64,000 nucleotides of DNA from Marinicauda pacifica (GCF_004793635.1 NZ_SRXV01000002.1:496001-560000); one strand, 5' to 3'; shown: positions 9,403 to 18,194, counted from the stretch's first letter. Translations and numbers: made by a program. The notes: a model not told the origin generated them from the sequence alone.

Positions 9403-9714
9403 ATGATGACCTCTGAAAACCTTCGCGCTGCGCTCGTCGAATATCGCGAGACAGAAAGCTATCGCGGTGCGCGCGACCACTCCCCGCGCTTCTCGAACGA
9501 GGCCGCCGAGGAGCGCAAGCTCGGCATTCTTCGTCGCGTCATGATCGAATACCTGGTTTTGCATCGTCCGATAGATTTCCGGGAGTGGCTGGTTGGCCTG
9601 CCCGCCCATATGAAGCGCACGGCAGACTGGGGCAATAATCTACACCGCGTGAAACCAATCCTCGCCATCATGATCCGTCACACGAGCTCAGCCCCCCGCT
9701 TAGAAAGCGTTTAA
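9403..9714 (+). CDS. Hypothetical protein
   Basis: A 103-residue protein starting at the first of two adjacent ATG codons (9403 and 9406), with balanced charge, no signal peptide, membrane segment or cysteine motif, and no family that I recognise. It contains the central stretch ERKLGILRRVMIEYL and ends in a basic region. It stands alone between the hairpin array and the NTF2-like gene, about 130 bp from the latter. Codon composition looks more coding-like than the opposite strand over the same region. The call is tentative. Confidence 0.4.
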   Translation: MMTSENLRAALVEYRETESYRGARDHSPRFSNEAAEERKLGILRRVMIEYLVLHRPIDFREWLVGLPAHMKRTADWGNNLHRVKPILAIMIRHTSSAPRLESV

Positions 9715-9847
9715 AGGGCGATTTGAGCGCCGCTGACGCGCATCTTTTGCCAATGTGACTTTACACGCACATAAACCTCTAGCGGCGCTCCAGTCCCCCT
9801 TCCTGAGGCGTTTGGGGGTGTCGCGACTTTTCTGGAGTTGATCAAGC

Positions 9848-10309
9848 ATGTCGAATTCCACGCGTACGACCATCTTGGCCGGCCCCGAACTTCTGCCCGA
9901 AGCGAGGGCTGCATTGAAAGGCGCGACGCAGCATTATGGCGAGGCGTTTCGTAGGTTCAACGCCGAAACCGTCATCGAGATGCTGGCAGACGATGTCGTT
10001 TACGAAAGCCAGGCCTTGCTCGAGCCGATAACCGGCAAGCACGCCGTGGCGGAATACCTGCGAAAGCGGTATCGATTTTTCGCAGAGAATATGGGCGATC
10101 AGATCGAAATTATTCCAGCCGAGATTGGCCTTCCTAAAGCCGCGAAACATCCTTGCCTCATTCTCGCGCGGGGCGAGGAGAGGGATGCGCTGCTAGTGCT
10201 AACCCTGGATGGAACAGAGAAGGTTCGCCGGATTGATTTGCTGTTCGCTGCGCCAAGGCCGGAGGAGGCGCGGGTGATGGTGAAAACCTCAGCGCGGGCT
10301 CGGCAATAG
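9848..10309 (+). CDS. SnoaL/NTF2-like domain protein
   Basis: A 153-residue protein. The helix around ALKGATQHYGEAFRRFN, then AETVIEMLADDVVYESQALLEPITG and AVAEYLRKRY, is the usual layout of the SnoaL-like/NTF2 cone fold: a helical lid, an ADDVVYE strand and a chamber-lining sheet. Such proteins are small cyclases, isomerases, polyketide-modifying enzymes or binding domains; no specific active site can be named here. The gene is isolated within the island. Its ATG at 9848 follows TGGAG about 10 bases upstream. Confidence 0.6.
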   Translation: MSNSTRTTILAGPELLPEARAALKGATQHYGEAFRRFNAETVIEMLADDVVYESQALLEPITGKHAVAEYLRKRYRFFAENMGDQIEIIPAEIGLPKAAKHPCLILARGEERDALLVLTLDGTEKVRRIDLLFAAPRPEEARVMVKTSARARQ

Positions 10310-10399
10310 GAGAGTCCACCTTCACTTGAGGGTAGAACATGGTCCCTGGTTGCTTAAGCGCCCGCGAGACCGACAAAAAGAAAGGCAAATAGGGGACCG

Positions 10400-10657
10400 A
10401 TGATTGCTACATTTTTGGTATTCAGTGGCCTTAGCTGGCTCGCGTTTTTCATCGGAATGCCGCTCTGGGAAGGTGAAGAGATCAAGCTGCCGGCGGGTGC
10501 CGAAGGATGGTTCGGAAGCCTGATCCCGGCGGTCCTCGGAGGCACTTTCGCGACGATCCTATTGATAATGTTTGGCGTCGTAAGCGTAGAAACATCCGAC
10601 TCTCCTGCATGCGATAGATGGGAATTTCGCGGCCGGGGAATGGAGTGTGTCGACTAG
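10400..10657 (+). CDS. Small predicted membrane protein
   Basis: An 85-residue protein with two hydrophobic segments: MIATFLVFSGLSWLAFFIG at the N-terminus and a second near residues 39-62 (IPAVLGGTFATILLIMFGVV). The tail is short and polar with two cysteines. No family recognised. It follows the NTF2-like gene by 90 bp on the same strand. It may be real or chance; the two clean membrane segments are the only positive evidence. Confidence 0.35.
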   Translation: MIATFLVFSGLSWLAFFIGMPLWEGEEIKLPAGAEGWFGSLIPAVLGGTFATILLIMFGVVSVETSDSPACDRWEFRGRGMECVD

Positions 10658-10769
10658 GCAGCGCCTGGGAGCCGTTGGTTATTTCTTCGGCAGCGGCGGT
10701 TCATTAGTCCTTTGCTGAAGGGTACGGCTTGAACGCCAATGCTTCTGTTTTCCGCCTGCAGTCACGGTT

Positions 10770-10796
10770 GTCACGCCCCTAAAGGGGGGGCGTGAC
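10770..10796. terminator. Hairpin downstream of the replication module
   Basis: Perfect 10-bp stem GTCACGCCCC/GGGGCGTGAC with a 7-base loop, about 50 bp past the stop of the leftward AAA ATPase gene. There is no clear U-tract, so it may be a terminator or a protein-binding palindrome; further GTCAC/GTGAC half-sites lie on both sides. Confidence 0.4.
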
Positions 10797-10847
10797 ATGA
10801 CGTGACGTAGCAGATTTGGGCCTCGTCATAGTTTGCGTCACTCTGTG

Positions 10848-12077
10848 TCACACCCCACTCGGCGCCCCGATATTAATCGTTGACCAGACCCAGGCGCGGT
10901 CGAAGTCGATTTTTTCCTTATCCTTCAATGTCATAAGTCGGCGCCTCATTGCCTCGCGTTCTGCGCCAGACTTTCTTTCCGTGTCACGGCCTTTGTCACG
11001 CTGAAGCGAGGCATTGTCTGCCACCCTCTGTGCCTCACGGAAGGCGGAGTAAAGTGCGTCACGCGTTACAGCGTTCACTACTCCATAGCCGGACGCATCA
11101 TAGTCCTGGCCCAATTTGGCAAGCGAGCTCACGATAACGTCGAGATCACCCGCCTCTTTCGCCGTCAGCGATCCTCCTTTCCGGTCTCGGCGCGAGGCGA
11201 TCTTCGCCAATTCGCTTTCGCTGCGCTCAATCGCCCGGAAGCTTTCGATCGGGTCTCCGTCTTCATCGACCCCCAGCTCAACTTTCTCGGAGCCGAAGAC
11301 CAGGCTCTCGAAGTCAGTTCCGTCTTTCAGGCGCTCCGGCACAACGACAACGTCGCCTTTCTTGATATCGCCATCCAGGCGCAAGGCCGTATCGGAGGCC
11401 GCCCATTTGCCGGACCAGCCCCGCGGCCTCTTCTGTGCGTCCTCACTCCAGCCTGTGTGGTCGATGCAGACAACGACCGCATTCGTTTCGGTACGCAGGC
11501 GGTTAATTGAGGCAAGCGCACGCCCGCCGGCTTCGGAACCGTTTTCGTCTCCGCCTGCCGTCGCTTGGGCCCAGGTATCGATGACGATCATGACAACGCC
11601 GAGCTTCTTGGCATGCTCGATGAGTTCGGTGACGAAGGCTTCGGAGCCGGCCTCGCTCAGGCTAAACGGTTGCTCAATCAGATATAGCTCTTTCGCAGTT
11701 CCGTGCTCGTCCTCAAGCGCTTTGATCCGGAGGCGGAAACCCCGTTGCCCTTCCAGGCAGACATAGAGCACCGGACCTCCGCGCACGCGGCGTCCATAGA
11801 TACGTTCACTACGCTGCGAGACCCGGAAGGCTACGTCCGCCGTGAACAACGATTTTCCGCACCCTGCCTTCCCGTAGATAATCGTGAAATCACCCCGGTT
11901 GATAAGACCCTTGATGACATAGTCTGGTGAAGAGGGCGGGCCCAATTCTCCGGCGCTCAAGGGGAAGAGCTTCTGCCCGGCCGTCTTAGGAGTCTCTTTT
12001 TTCGAAGCTTCGGGCGCCGCCCGGGCGGATACGGCCGTTACCTCGAGCTTATCGGTATCTGGATTATGCAGCGACAT
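10848..12077 (-). CDS. RepA-like AAA ATPase (mobile-element replicative helicase)
   Basis: A 409-residue P-loop ATPase of the RepA/AAA_25 type found on plasmids and integrative elements. Visible are Walker A GKAGCGKS near residue 68, then GPVLYVCLEGQRGFRLRI (a RepA-family feature) and VMIVIDTWAQATAGGDENGS containing Walker B. I chose the internal start MSLHNPDTDK at 12077 because it overlaps the end of the primase gene by only 14 bp; an in-frame ATG exists at 12110. It is the last gene of the leftward HTH-primase-ATPase operon. Its likely role is DNA unwinding for replication of the excised element, by analogy with RepA of RSF1010. Function on this island is inferred. Confidence 0.75.
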   Translation of the reverse strand: MSLHNPDTDKLEVTAVSARAAPEASKKETPKTAGQKLFPLSAGELGPPSSPDYVIKGLINRGDFTIIYGKAGCGKSLFTADVAFRVSQRSERIYGRRVRGGPVLYVCLEGQRGFRLRIKALEDEHGTAKELYLIEQPFSLSEAGSEAFVTELIEHAKKLGVVMIVIDTWAQATAGGDENGSEAGGRALASINRLRTETNAVVVCIDHTGWSEDAQKRPRGWSGKWAASDTALRLDGDIKKGDVVVVPERLKDGTDFESLVFGSEKVELGVDEDGDPIESFRAIERSESELAKIASRRDRKGGSLTAKEAGDLDVIVSSLAKLGQDYDASGYGVVNAVTRDALYSAFREAQRVADNASLQRDKGRDTERKSGAEREAMRRRLMTLKDKEKIDFDRAWVWSTINIGAPSGV

Positions 12078-13032
12078 GCTGGGCCTCCCCGATGAAGTCG
12101 GCGAAGTCACCCTTGGCTTTCGGCCTCATGTAGACAGCTTCGCGCCCGGCTTGAGCCCATGCCCGGCATACGACGCGGGCCGCCTCCTCCCCCCGGCCGC
12201 TCGCATCATTGTCGGCAAGAACGGTAAGATGCTCGATGCCTGTAAGCACGGGAAAGGCTTCGAGACTGCCCGCCGACCCGCAGGCCCAGACGGGTGCGAG
12301 CCCATAGAGATGCACCGCTGCGAGTGCCGTCTCGATCCCTTCGGCAAGGTGAAGGCCTTCGGCAACGTCCTCGTCAGGATAGAGGCGAATAACGCCTTTC
12401 GAGCCGAGCATGCGTTTGCCAAGCGGGGATTTGCCTCCCGCAGCGGTGAGGAAGGTCCGGTGGATGCCGGAGGGCTCGCCGGTCAGAGGATCGGTCATGA
12501 CCGCGATAAGGGCCGGATGACAGCCGCCATCGGTCCAGACCTGGGGGTGGAAGCGGAGCACGCCTGTCAGATCGTGGTGCGGCAAGCTCCCGCAGCGCGC
12601 TTCCAGATAGGTCTGGGCCGGCGTTCCATAGATAGGACCGGCGGCGCGCCAGATACGGCCCGCGAGCGTCTCGTTCTTCCGCTTGTCGTTGTGCAGCGCC
12701 GAGACATCGATTGTTTCAACCGACGGCGTTGCTCTCTGCTGAGGCACGGGCCGTCCGAGGAAGGCGGCGGCCCAGCTCATGGCTTGGCGGGTCGAGCTTT
12801 GCTGGACGTGCGCGACGAGATCGAGGGCGTCACCGCCGATGGCGTGCTCGTGGCTGTAGAACCGCCCTTTCTTCGGTCCGAAGCGGACAACGGCGAGCGA
12901 GCCCTTCCGGCCGAAGCGAAGCTCTTTCCTGGAGGAAAGCGGTGAGCGCTGCAGGCCGAGCGCGGGGCAGACATCCTCGATGCGATCGGCGAGGGACAGG
13001 GAGAGCTCGCGTGCGGCGTTTACGCTTCCCAT
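12064..13032 (-). CDS. Toprim-domain primase (DUF7146-like)
   Basis: A 322-residue protein. The C-terminal half has the Toprim signature: LHLAEGIETALAAVHLYG (conserved Glu) followed by LTVLADNDASGRGEEAA (Asp-x-Asp). The N-terminal half has RFGPKKGRFYSHEHAIGGDALDLV, typical of element-encoded primases that act with a RepA-like helicase. The start MGSVNAARE at 13032 lies 2 bp after the TGA of the HTH gene, which suggests coupled translation. A further ATG at 13062 would overlap that gene. Probable role is RNA primer synthesis for element replication. Confidence 0.75.
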   Translation of the reverse strand: MGSVNAARELSLSLADRIEDVCPALGLQRSPLSSRKELRFGRKGSLAVVRFGPKKGRFYSHEHAIGGDALDLVAHVQQSSTRQAMSWAAAFLGRPVPQQRATPSVETIDVSALHNDKRKNETLAGRIWRAAGPIYGTPAQTYLEARCGSLPHHDLTGVLRFHPQVWTDGGCHPALIAVMTDPLTGEPSGIHRTFLTAAGGKSPLGKRMLGSKGVIRLYPDEDVAEGLHLAEGIETALAAVHLYGLAPVWACGSAGSLEAFPVLTGIEHLTVLADNDASGRGEEAARVVCRAWAQAGREAVYMRPKAKGDFADFIGEAQHVAA

Positions 13033-13034
13033 GA

Positions 13035-13244
13035 TCAGGCCTCCGGGAGCGCGTTGAACCACGCTTCGGCGGCCGTCACGGGAACAAGCGTGCGCCGTCC
13101 GACCTTCACGGCCCGCAATTCCCCGGCCTTCAGCAGCTCGTATGTCTTGGCGCGGGAGATGCCGTAAGCCCGCACGAAGTCGGCAATGGTGAGGGCGCGG
13201 GCGGGAAGCTCACGAGATTTGTCTGTGGTCGTTTGGGGGGACAT
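13035..13244 (-). CDS. AlpA/excisionase-type HTH DNA-binding protein
   Basis: A 69-residue winged-helix/MerR-like protein of the HTH_17 excisionase class. ALTIADFVRAYGISRAKTYE is the helix-turn-helix and LRAVKVGRRTLVPVTAAEAW the wing. I chose the ATG at 13244 because AGGAG lies 7 bases upstream; another ATG at 13274 lacks such a site. It heads the replication operon and lies next to the integrase gene, as recombination-directionality factors often do. It probably controls excision and/or the operon promoter. An 8-bp inverted repeat lies just upstream. Confidence 0.75.
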   Translation of the reverse strand: MSPQTTTDKSRELPARALTIADFVRAYGISRAKTYELLKAGELRAVKVGRRTLVPVTAAEAWFNALPEA

Positions 13245-13245
13245 G

Positions 13246-13286
13246 GGTGTCTCCTGAGTGGTTTCAGATGACACCCCAGAGACACC
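13246..13286. promoter_or_regulatory. Inverted repeat upstream of the AlpA-type gene
   Basis: GGTGTCTC (13246-13253) and GAGACACC (13279-13286) are perfect complements separated by 25 bp, immediately upstream of the HTH gene start. Possible operator for autoregulation or an excisionase-binding site; the left arm overlaps the ribosome-binding region. Confidence 0.35.
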
Positions 13287-13330
13287 ATGGACTTGGACCC
13301 GGTCGTCCCGGTCAAAGCAGTTTTTGCAGT

Positions 13331-14536
13331 TCAGCTGCGCGGCGCGCTCCGCGCTGTTTTCATCAGCCCGTCGAGATAGTCATTCCACTCCGCGACCATG
13401 CGGGTGCGGCCCTCCAGATACTCCGCCGCGTTATAGGCTCCGCGCACCTTGTTGCTCTCCACATGGGCCAGCTGGCGCTCGATCCAGTCCGAATTGTAGC
13501 CCTGCTCGTTGAGGAGCGTGGAGGCGGTGGTCCGGAAGCCGTGGGAGACGTGAACCTCTTTGTAATAGCCAAGGCTTCGCAGCGCCTTGTTGAAGGTCAT
13601 GTCGCTCATGGGCTGGCCAGGCTTTCTGCTCGACCCTGCGACCAGCGCGTCGTCGGCCCGCAATTCGTAAAGCTCCTCGAAGAGCGCGATGGCCTGAGCA
13701 GGCAGAGGCACGATGTGCTCCCGGCGCAGCTTCGTGCGTGAGGCCGGGATACGCCAGACGGCGGCTTTGAGATCGATCTCCTCCCACCTCGCCTCCCTGA
13801 GTTCGCCTGGCCTCACGAAGAGGCGGGCAAGCAGCAGAAGGCAATTTCGCGTGACCCGGTCGCCTTGATAGACCTCGATATCAACGAGCAGGCGGCCGAG
13901 CCTGTCCGGATCAGTGATCCCCGGATGGCCCTTCACGACAGGCGACCGAAGAGCGCCCTTTATCGGCTCGGAAATATCGGTGGCCGCTCGTCCTTGCGAT
14001 ACGGCGAACTGATAGATGCGGCTCGCGAGAGCGCGCGCTTCGCGCGCCATCGTGACGCGCCCGCTCTTCTCCACCTTCTTCAGGACTGCGAGAAGCTGGA
14101 GAGAATTGATCTCGCGAATGGGCAGCGCGCCCAACTCGGGAAGAAGCACGGTGAGAAGCGTGCGGTGCTTCTTGATGGTGCGCCAGGCGGCCCCTTCCGC
14201 CTCGCGCTTTTGCACGAATTCCTCGGCGAGCTTTGCGAAGGTGTCCTCGCTCGACTGTCGCGCCTCCAGACGCTCGACCCGCCGCACGAGGCTCGGATCC
14301 CTGTTCTGGGCGATAAGTTTGCGCAGGCGATCTCGCTCAGCCCTCGCCTCGGAGAGCGAGACGTCGGGATAGCTGCCGAGACCGAGCATTTTTTCCTTGC
14401 CGTGAAGCCTGTACCGGAGGCGCCAGAGTTTCTGGCCGCCCGGCTTCACGAGCAGGGTGAGGCCGCGGCCGTCTGCTTTCTTGTAGGGCTTGTCTGCAGG
14501 CTTGAAAGCCTTGACCGCAAGGTCGGTGAGGGGCAT
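13331..14536 (-). CDS. Tyrosine-type site-specific integrase (P4 family)
   Basis: A 401-residue integrase. The N-terminus (LTDLAVKAFKPADKPYKKAD ... GLTLLVKPGG) is the DUF4102 arm-binding domain of P4-type integrases. The catalytic domain shows the Arg region LFVRPGELREARW, the HxxR box HVSHGFRTTASTLL and the nucleophile region LAHVESNKVRGAYNAAEYLEG. The start at 14536 is preceded by AAAGGAG; an ATG at 14575 extends it by 13 residues. It inserts and removes the element by recombination with a chromosomal att site. Integrases of this family usually lie at one end of the element, so one boundary is probably between 14,540 and 14,750. Confidence 0.88.
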   Translation of the reverse strand: MPLTDLAVKAFKPADKPYKKADGRGLTLLVKPGGQKLWRLRYRLHGKEKMLGLGSYPDVSLSEARAERDRLRKLIAQNRDPSLVRRVERLEARQSSEDTFAKLAEEFVQKREAEGAAWRTIKKHRTLLTVLLPELGALPIREINSLQLLAVLKKVEKSGRVTMAREARALASRIYQFAVSQGRAATDISEPIKGALRSPVVKGHPGITDPDRLGRLLVDIEVYQGDRVTRNCLLLLARLFVRPGELREARWEEIDLKAAVWRIPASRTKLRREHIVPLPAQAIALFEELYELRADDALVAGSSRKPGQPMSDMTFNKALRSLGYYKEVHVSHGFRTTASTLLNEQGYNSDWIERQLAHVESNKVRGAYNAAEYLEGRTRMVAEWNDYLDGLMKTARSAPRS

Positions 14537-14746
14537 GAAGGCACTCCTTTCATACCCGCATATGTACCCACACATGATTTGGATTTCAATGGAAGTTCGT
14601 GGACGATTGCGGATGGTATATAGTCACTAAGTTATTGCTATAATGCGAGTTTATAGAACGGCACGAGATAAGGGCGGACAACGCCAGACGGCGCTCTGGA
14701 GCTCATCGCCCGCTCCATTCTTCTCCTCCTGCTACTACCACGACTA
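14537..14746. other. Probable island boundary region
   Basis: A 210-bp gap between the integrase and the 3' end of the LytTR gene. The part near 14,580-14,660 is clearly more AT-rich than its surroundings. No tRNA or tmRNA could be recognised here, although many P4-type integrases use tRNA genes. The attachment site cannot be assigned without the other end of the island. Confidence 0.35.
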
Positions 14747-16294
14747 TCACGCGGTCGGGCCCCGGCCTGACACGGTGCTGGCGAGCACGTCGCGCACGCG
14801 CGGCATGACGCGCCGGCTGACCGGGACGCCGTCTCCATTGTCCAGGGTGAGGCGTCCGACGCCGCTTGCTGCTCGGTCCAGCGACACGATGTGCGACATG
14901 TTGACGATGTGAGAGCGGTGCACCCGGACAAAGGTTGCCGGCAGCTTCTCCTCCAGACCGCTCAGAGTCGCGTCGTGCAGAAGCGTGCGCCCGTCCTCCA
15001 GCAGCAGTTCGACATAATCGCCCGCCCCGCGGCAATGAACGATGACCCGTGTGTCCACCAGCTCCACCCGGCCTGCCTCGGCGATCTGAAGACGCTGTGG
15101 ATTGCGCGCCTGTCCGACATTGGCAAGAGCGGCCTCAAGCTGCCGGGCCCGGCCGGCCTCCTCGCGCCGGCGCTGCACCAGACCGGCCAGGAAAATGGCC
15201 TGCTGCACGAAGAGGACGAGCAGCAGCCCGGCCATAAGCTGGAAAAACGCAATGTCGAGTAGGTGCCGTGGCATAACAATGAGGAGACCGGCAAAAACGA
15301 GCAGCATCCCGGCCGGCACGTACGCGCGGCGCCGATCGCGCCGGCGCTGGACCGCGAGCGCCCCGATCGCGAACACGATTGGAAGCAAGAGGCCCAGAAA
15401 CGTCTTGAGGTCGTATCCCTGAGCAAACGGGAGGACCAGCGCGGCAAGCGCGAGAGCGCCGCAGCCGACCGGCAGGTGACCACGGTCGCGCACCCGACTC
15501 CACGCAAAAAGCGCCAGCATCACGCCGGTGAGCGTGGCGAGGACTGTTATCAGAACCAGGCGGACGTCGTGAACCGGATAGGGATAGGCCCACAAGCCGC
15601 GCAAAGCTTCGAGAATGAGCTGAGCGGCGGACGCGCCCGCCGCAGCGGCCAGCGCTCCCGTCGCTGCAGACGCCAGGCCGCGGGCCGCAACAACAGCAAA
15701 ATAAAGCGCCCCGATTGCCAGCGCGCCGAATATTGCCAGAGCTGGAAGATAATGAGCAGCTATCGCTCGCGTCGGATCGCGGTAGACGCCGATTGCCAGC
15801 GCGTGGATCGGAGAGTCCAGATGGATCCGGCTATGATGGCCGGACATGAACATCACGATCTCATTCTCGCCTGCGCGCAGAACGCCGGACGGCAGGTAGA
15901 AGACCGTGTCCATAAATCCGGCCACTTCGCTCGCCCGGTCAAAGCCCGGCTGCCCGTTCTGACCGACCGGCCGCCCGTTGACATAAGCGGCGCTGGCCGC
16001 CTTGCCGGAAAAGAAAAGGCCAAGCGGGCGGCCCGCCTCAATAAGCGCGGGCGGCACGGTTACCTGAAGCGTTAGCCACAGGCTGCGCTGCTGAGGGTCG
16101 ACCTGCCAGAGCCGCCGGTCCTCGCATTCCGCGCGGGTCGGCGGCGCGGCCTCACCGGGCCGGGCCGGGCATACTGTGACGACCGCGTCCCACCGCACAT
16201 CGACATGGAGATCCCGGCCATCACGCGCGGCGGCCTCACCACAGATCGCGGCGAAGAGAAGCGAGACCGCGAAGAAGTGTGAAATCCACGTCAT
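14747..16294 (-). CDS. Membrane-bound LytTR-family transcriptional regulator
   Basis: A 515-residue protein. It has a signal peptide (MTWISHFFAVSLLFAAICG), then an extracytoplasmic domain of about 200 residues with beta-sandwich-like text (LWLTLQVTVPPALIEAGRPL ... AAYVNGRPVG). Seven or eight membrane helices follow (about 205-385), then a short coiled segment and a C-terminal LytTR DNA-binding domain (about 410-505: VIVHCRGAGDYVELLLEDGR, FVRVHRSHIVNMSHI). The layout suggests a one-component regulator that senses a signal outside the membrane and binds DNA directly. It is divergent from the secreted TAP-type hydrolase gene 142 bp away, which is its most likely target. The start at 16294 was chosen for the signal peptide. 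Confidence 0.8.
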   Translation of the reverse strand: MTWISHFFAVSLLFAAICGEAAARDGRDLHVDVRWDAVVTVCPARPGEAAPPTRAECEDRRLWQVDPQQRSLWLTLQVTVPPALIEAGRPLGLFFSGKAASAAYVNGRPVGQNGQPGFDRASEVAGFMDTVFYLPSGVLRAGENEIVMFMSGHHSRIHLDSPIHALAIGVYRDPTRAIAAHYLPALAIFGALAIGALYFAVVAARGLASAATGALAAAAGASAAQLILEALRGLWAYPYPVHDVRLVLITVLATLTGVMLALFAWSRVRDRGHLPVGCGALALAALVLPFAQGYDLKTFLGLLLPIVFAIGALAVQRRRDRRRAYVPAGMLLVFAGLLIVMPRHLLDIAFFQLMAGLLLVLFVQQAIFLAGLVQRRREEAGRARQLEAALANVGQARNPQRLQIAEAGRVELVDTRVIVHCRGAGDYVELLLEDGRTLLHDATLSGLEEKLPATFVRVHRSHIVNMSHIVSLDRAASGVGRLTLDNGDGVPVSRRVMPRVRDVLASTVSGRGPTA

Positions 16295-16436
16295 CCCACT
16301 ACCGTCTACCGACCGACCGGGACCGCCCGCCCGCTTGCCGGATTTCCCGTACCGCTCACCGATGGGCGCTGGAGATGCCGGCACCGCACATTCCAGCATG
16401 GCACGTTCCACACCCAGCGTGAAAAGGATGCGTACC

Positions 16437-17870
16437 ATGAAATACATATTAGCCGGCCTGGCCGCCGCCCTACTCTCGGCCACCGCAGCAAACGCCGAAT
16501 GTGGCAGTGAGCCGGTCATATTCGAGGCTCGGTCAGGCGAGCAGGTCGAGGCCTGGCGAGGACGGCTGAACGTACCGGAATATCGCGGCGATCCCGGGAG
16601 CCGAACCCTCGAACTCGGCTATATCTGTTTTCGGGCAACCGGGGAACAGCCGGGCATGCCCATCGTCTATCTGGCCGGCGGGCCGGGCGGAACAGGCACG
16701 GGAACCGCACGCGGAGACCGCTTTTCGCTCTTCATGGCGATGCGGGAGTTCGGCGATGTGATCGCCTTCGACCAACGCGGGACCGGCTTGTCGGACTCCA
16801 CCGAGCCGTGCCGGTCGAGCATTGTCCTCGATCCGGCTGCCCCGATATCCGAGGACGCCTACACCCGTGCATATCTCGATGCCGTCGCAGAGTGCGCGGC
16901 ACGGTGGCGCGAACAGGGGATCGATCTACGCGGCTACACGACATTGGAGAGCGTGCACGATCTCGATGCCCTGCGCGTCCATCTCGGCGCGCCGAAAATC
17001 TCGCTCTGGGGTATCTCCTACGGCAGCCACCTTGCCCTTGCCGCACTCGAGGAGATGGGGGACCGCATCGAGGCAGCGATACTGGCCAGCGCCGAGGGTC
17101 TCGATCAAACCGTGAAGCTGCCTGCCCATACCAATACGTATTTCGGACGTTTGCAGGCGGCGATCGATGCCCAGCCCGGTGCGCGCCAGCGCTACGGCAA
17201 TGCGCGCGATCTGGTCATGCGCGTTCATGCCGCTCTCGATGAAGAACCGATATTGCTGACCTTGGCCAGTGAAGCGGGAGATGTGGATGTCCTGGTGCGG
17301 CGTGCGGACATGCAACAGATCGCCGGAGCGATGATCGGAGATCCGGAGAACGCCGAGACCCTGCTCGACATCTACACCGCCCTAGACGCCGGCATTCATG
17401 AGCCGCTGAAGGGTTTGATGGGCTATTTCTTCGCGCCGGGCGAACCGATCACGCTTCGCGCCATGCCGACGGCGATGGATCGGGCTTCGGGTATCAGCGC
17501 GCCGCGCTTGGAAGCCTTCCGGGCGCAGGCTGAAACCAGCCCGATCGGGGCGTATCTGAATTTTCCGATGCCGCAGATTCTGCCCGTCTTGCCGGAGCTG
17601 GATCTGGGCGAGGACTTCAGGACCGGGCCGCGCAGCGATGTACCCGTGCTCTTGTTCTCGGGCACGCTGGATGGACGAACCTATCTGGAAGGTCAGCGCG
17701 AGGCCGTCGCCGGTCTTAGCCAGCTCACCCATATCGAGGTGGAGAACGCTGGCCATAACCTTTTCATGAGTACCCCCGAGGTCGCGGAGATCATGGCGCA
17801 TTTCCTGCGCTGCGAAGAGATTGACACCACACGCATCGCCGCCCGGCGCGTCCCCTTCACAACACCCTGA
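16437..17870 (+). CDS. Secreted TAP-type alpha/beta hydrolase (S33-like peptidase)
   Basis: A 477-residue secreted hydrolase: signal peptide MKYILAGLAAALLSATAANA, then an alpha/beta-hydrolase fold with oxyanion segment YLAGGPGGTGTG, FDQRGTGLSD, nucleophile elbow WGISYGSH, acid region LLFSGTLDGRTY and histidine NAGHNLF. These match the prolyl/tripeptidyl aminopeptidase-like group (S33, TAP C-terminal domain). It probably cleaves short peptides in the periplasm; the substrate is unknown. The start at 16437 has AAGG 9 bases upstream. It is divergent from the LytTR gene and has its own hairpin terminator. Confidence 0.8.
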   Translation: MKYILAGLAAALLSATAANAECGSEPVIFEARSGEQVEAWRGRLNVPEYRGDPGSRTLELGYICFRATGEQPGMPIVYLAGGPGGTGTGTARGDRFSLFMAMREFGDVIAFDQRGTGLSDSTEPCRSSIVLDPAAPISEDAYTRAYLDAVAECAARWREQGIDLRGYTTLESVHDLDALRVHLGAPKISLWGISYGSHLALAALEEMGDRIEAAILASAEGLDQTVKLPAHTNTYFGRLQAAIDAQPGARQRYGNARDLVMRVHAALDEEPILLTLASEAGDVDVLVRRADMQQIAGAMIGDPENAETLLDIYTALDAGIHEPLKGLMGYFFAPGEPITLRAMPTAMDRASGISAPRLEAFRAQAETSPIGAYLNFPMPQILPVLPELDLGEDFRTGPRSDVPVLLFSGTLDGRTYLEGQREAVAGLSQLTHIEVENAGHNLFMSTPEVAEIMAHFLRCEEIDTTRIAARRVPFTTP

Positions 17871-17877
17871 GCGATTA

Positions 17878-17899
17878 CTTCCGGGCCGGAAGCAGAGTT
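17878..17899 (+). terminator. Terminator of the TAP-type hydrolase gene
   Basis: CTTCCG/CGGAAG stem with a 3-base loop, then CAGAGTTTT, 7 bp after the stop codon. Short but well placed. Confidence 0.5.
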
Positions 17900-18015
17900 T
17901 TCACGCTGTTGTGAAGCGCGCGCCGTGGCATTCGCCCGGATGCGGCTCCATATGCCAATCCATCACCGCCTGGCGGATTGGCGCAGCGCGGCAAGAAAGA
18001 AGACGGATTGGAAAA

Positions 18016-18117
18016 ATGGTTCGGTTTGTGTCTCTCGCTCTCGCGGCTGCAATTTTAGCGCTTGCGACAGTCGTCGCTGCTTGCAGCGGCTCGGACGGGC
18101 TCTACATGATTGGGTGA
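18016..18117 (+). CDS. Small putative lipoprotein
   Basis: A 33-residue reading frame in the 425-bp gap between the hydrolase and the short-chain dehydrogenase. It begins MVRFVSLALAAAILALATVV and continues to AACSGSDG, so it has a basic start, a hydrophobic core and a lipobox-like VAAC. This resembles entericidin-sized lipoproteins. No strong ribosome-binding site is seen. The rest of the gap (17,900-18,015 and 18,118-18,194) shows no gene I can support. Confidence 0.35.
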   Translation: MVRFVSLALAAAILALATVVAACSGSDGLYMIG

Positions 18118-18194
18118 ACGGATTCGACGAGATGAATTCGTTAGATAACCAGGTCTCAATTGTGCGTCCCCCCAGCCTGCCAATGAGACCTGTC

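Noticed and set aside
9187..9609. A 140-codon minus-strand frame over the hairpin array
   Set aside because: It reads through the five hairpins and is rich in Arg and Gly; the plus-strand frame at 9403 looks more like protein.
14537..14746. tRNA or tmRNA gene as integration target
   Set aside because: I looked for acceptor and T-arm patterns on both strands and found none that fold convincingly.
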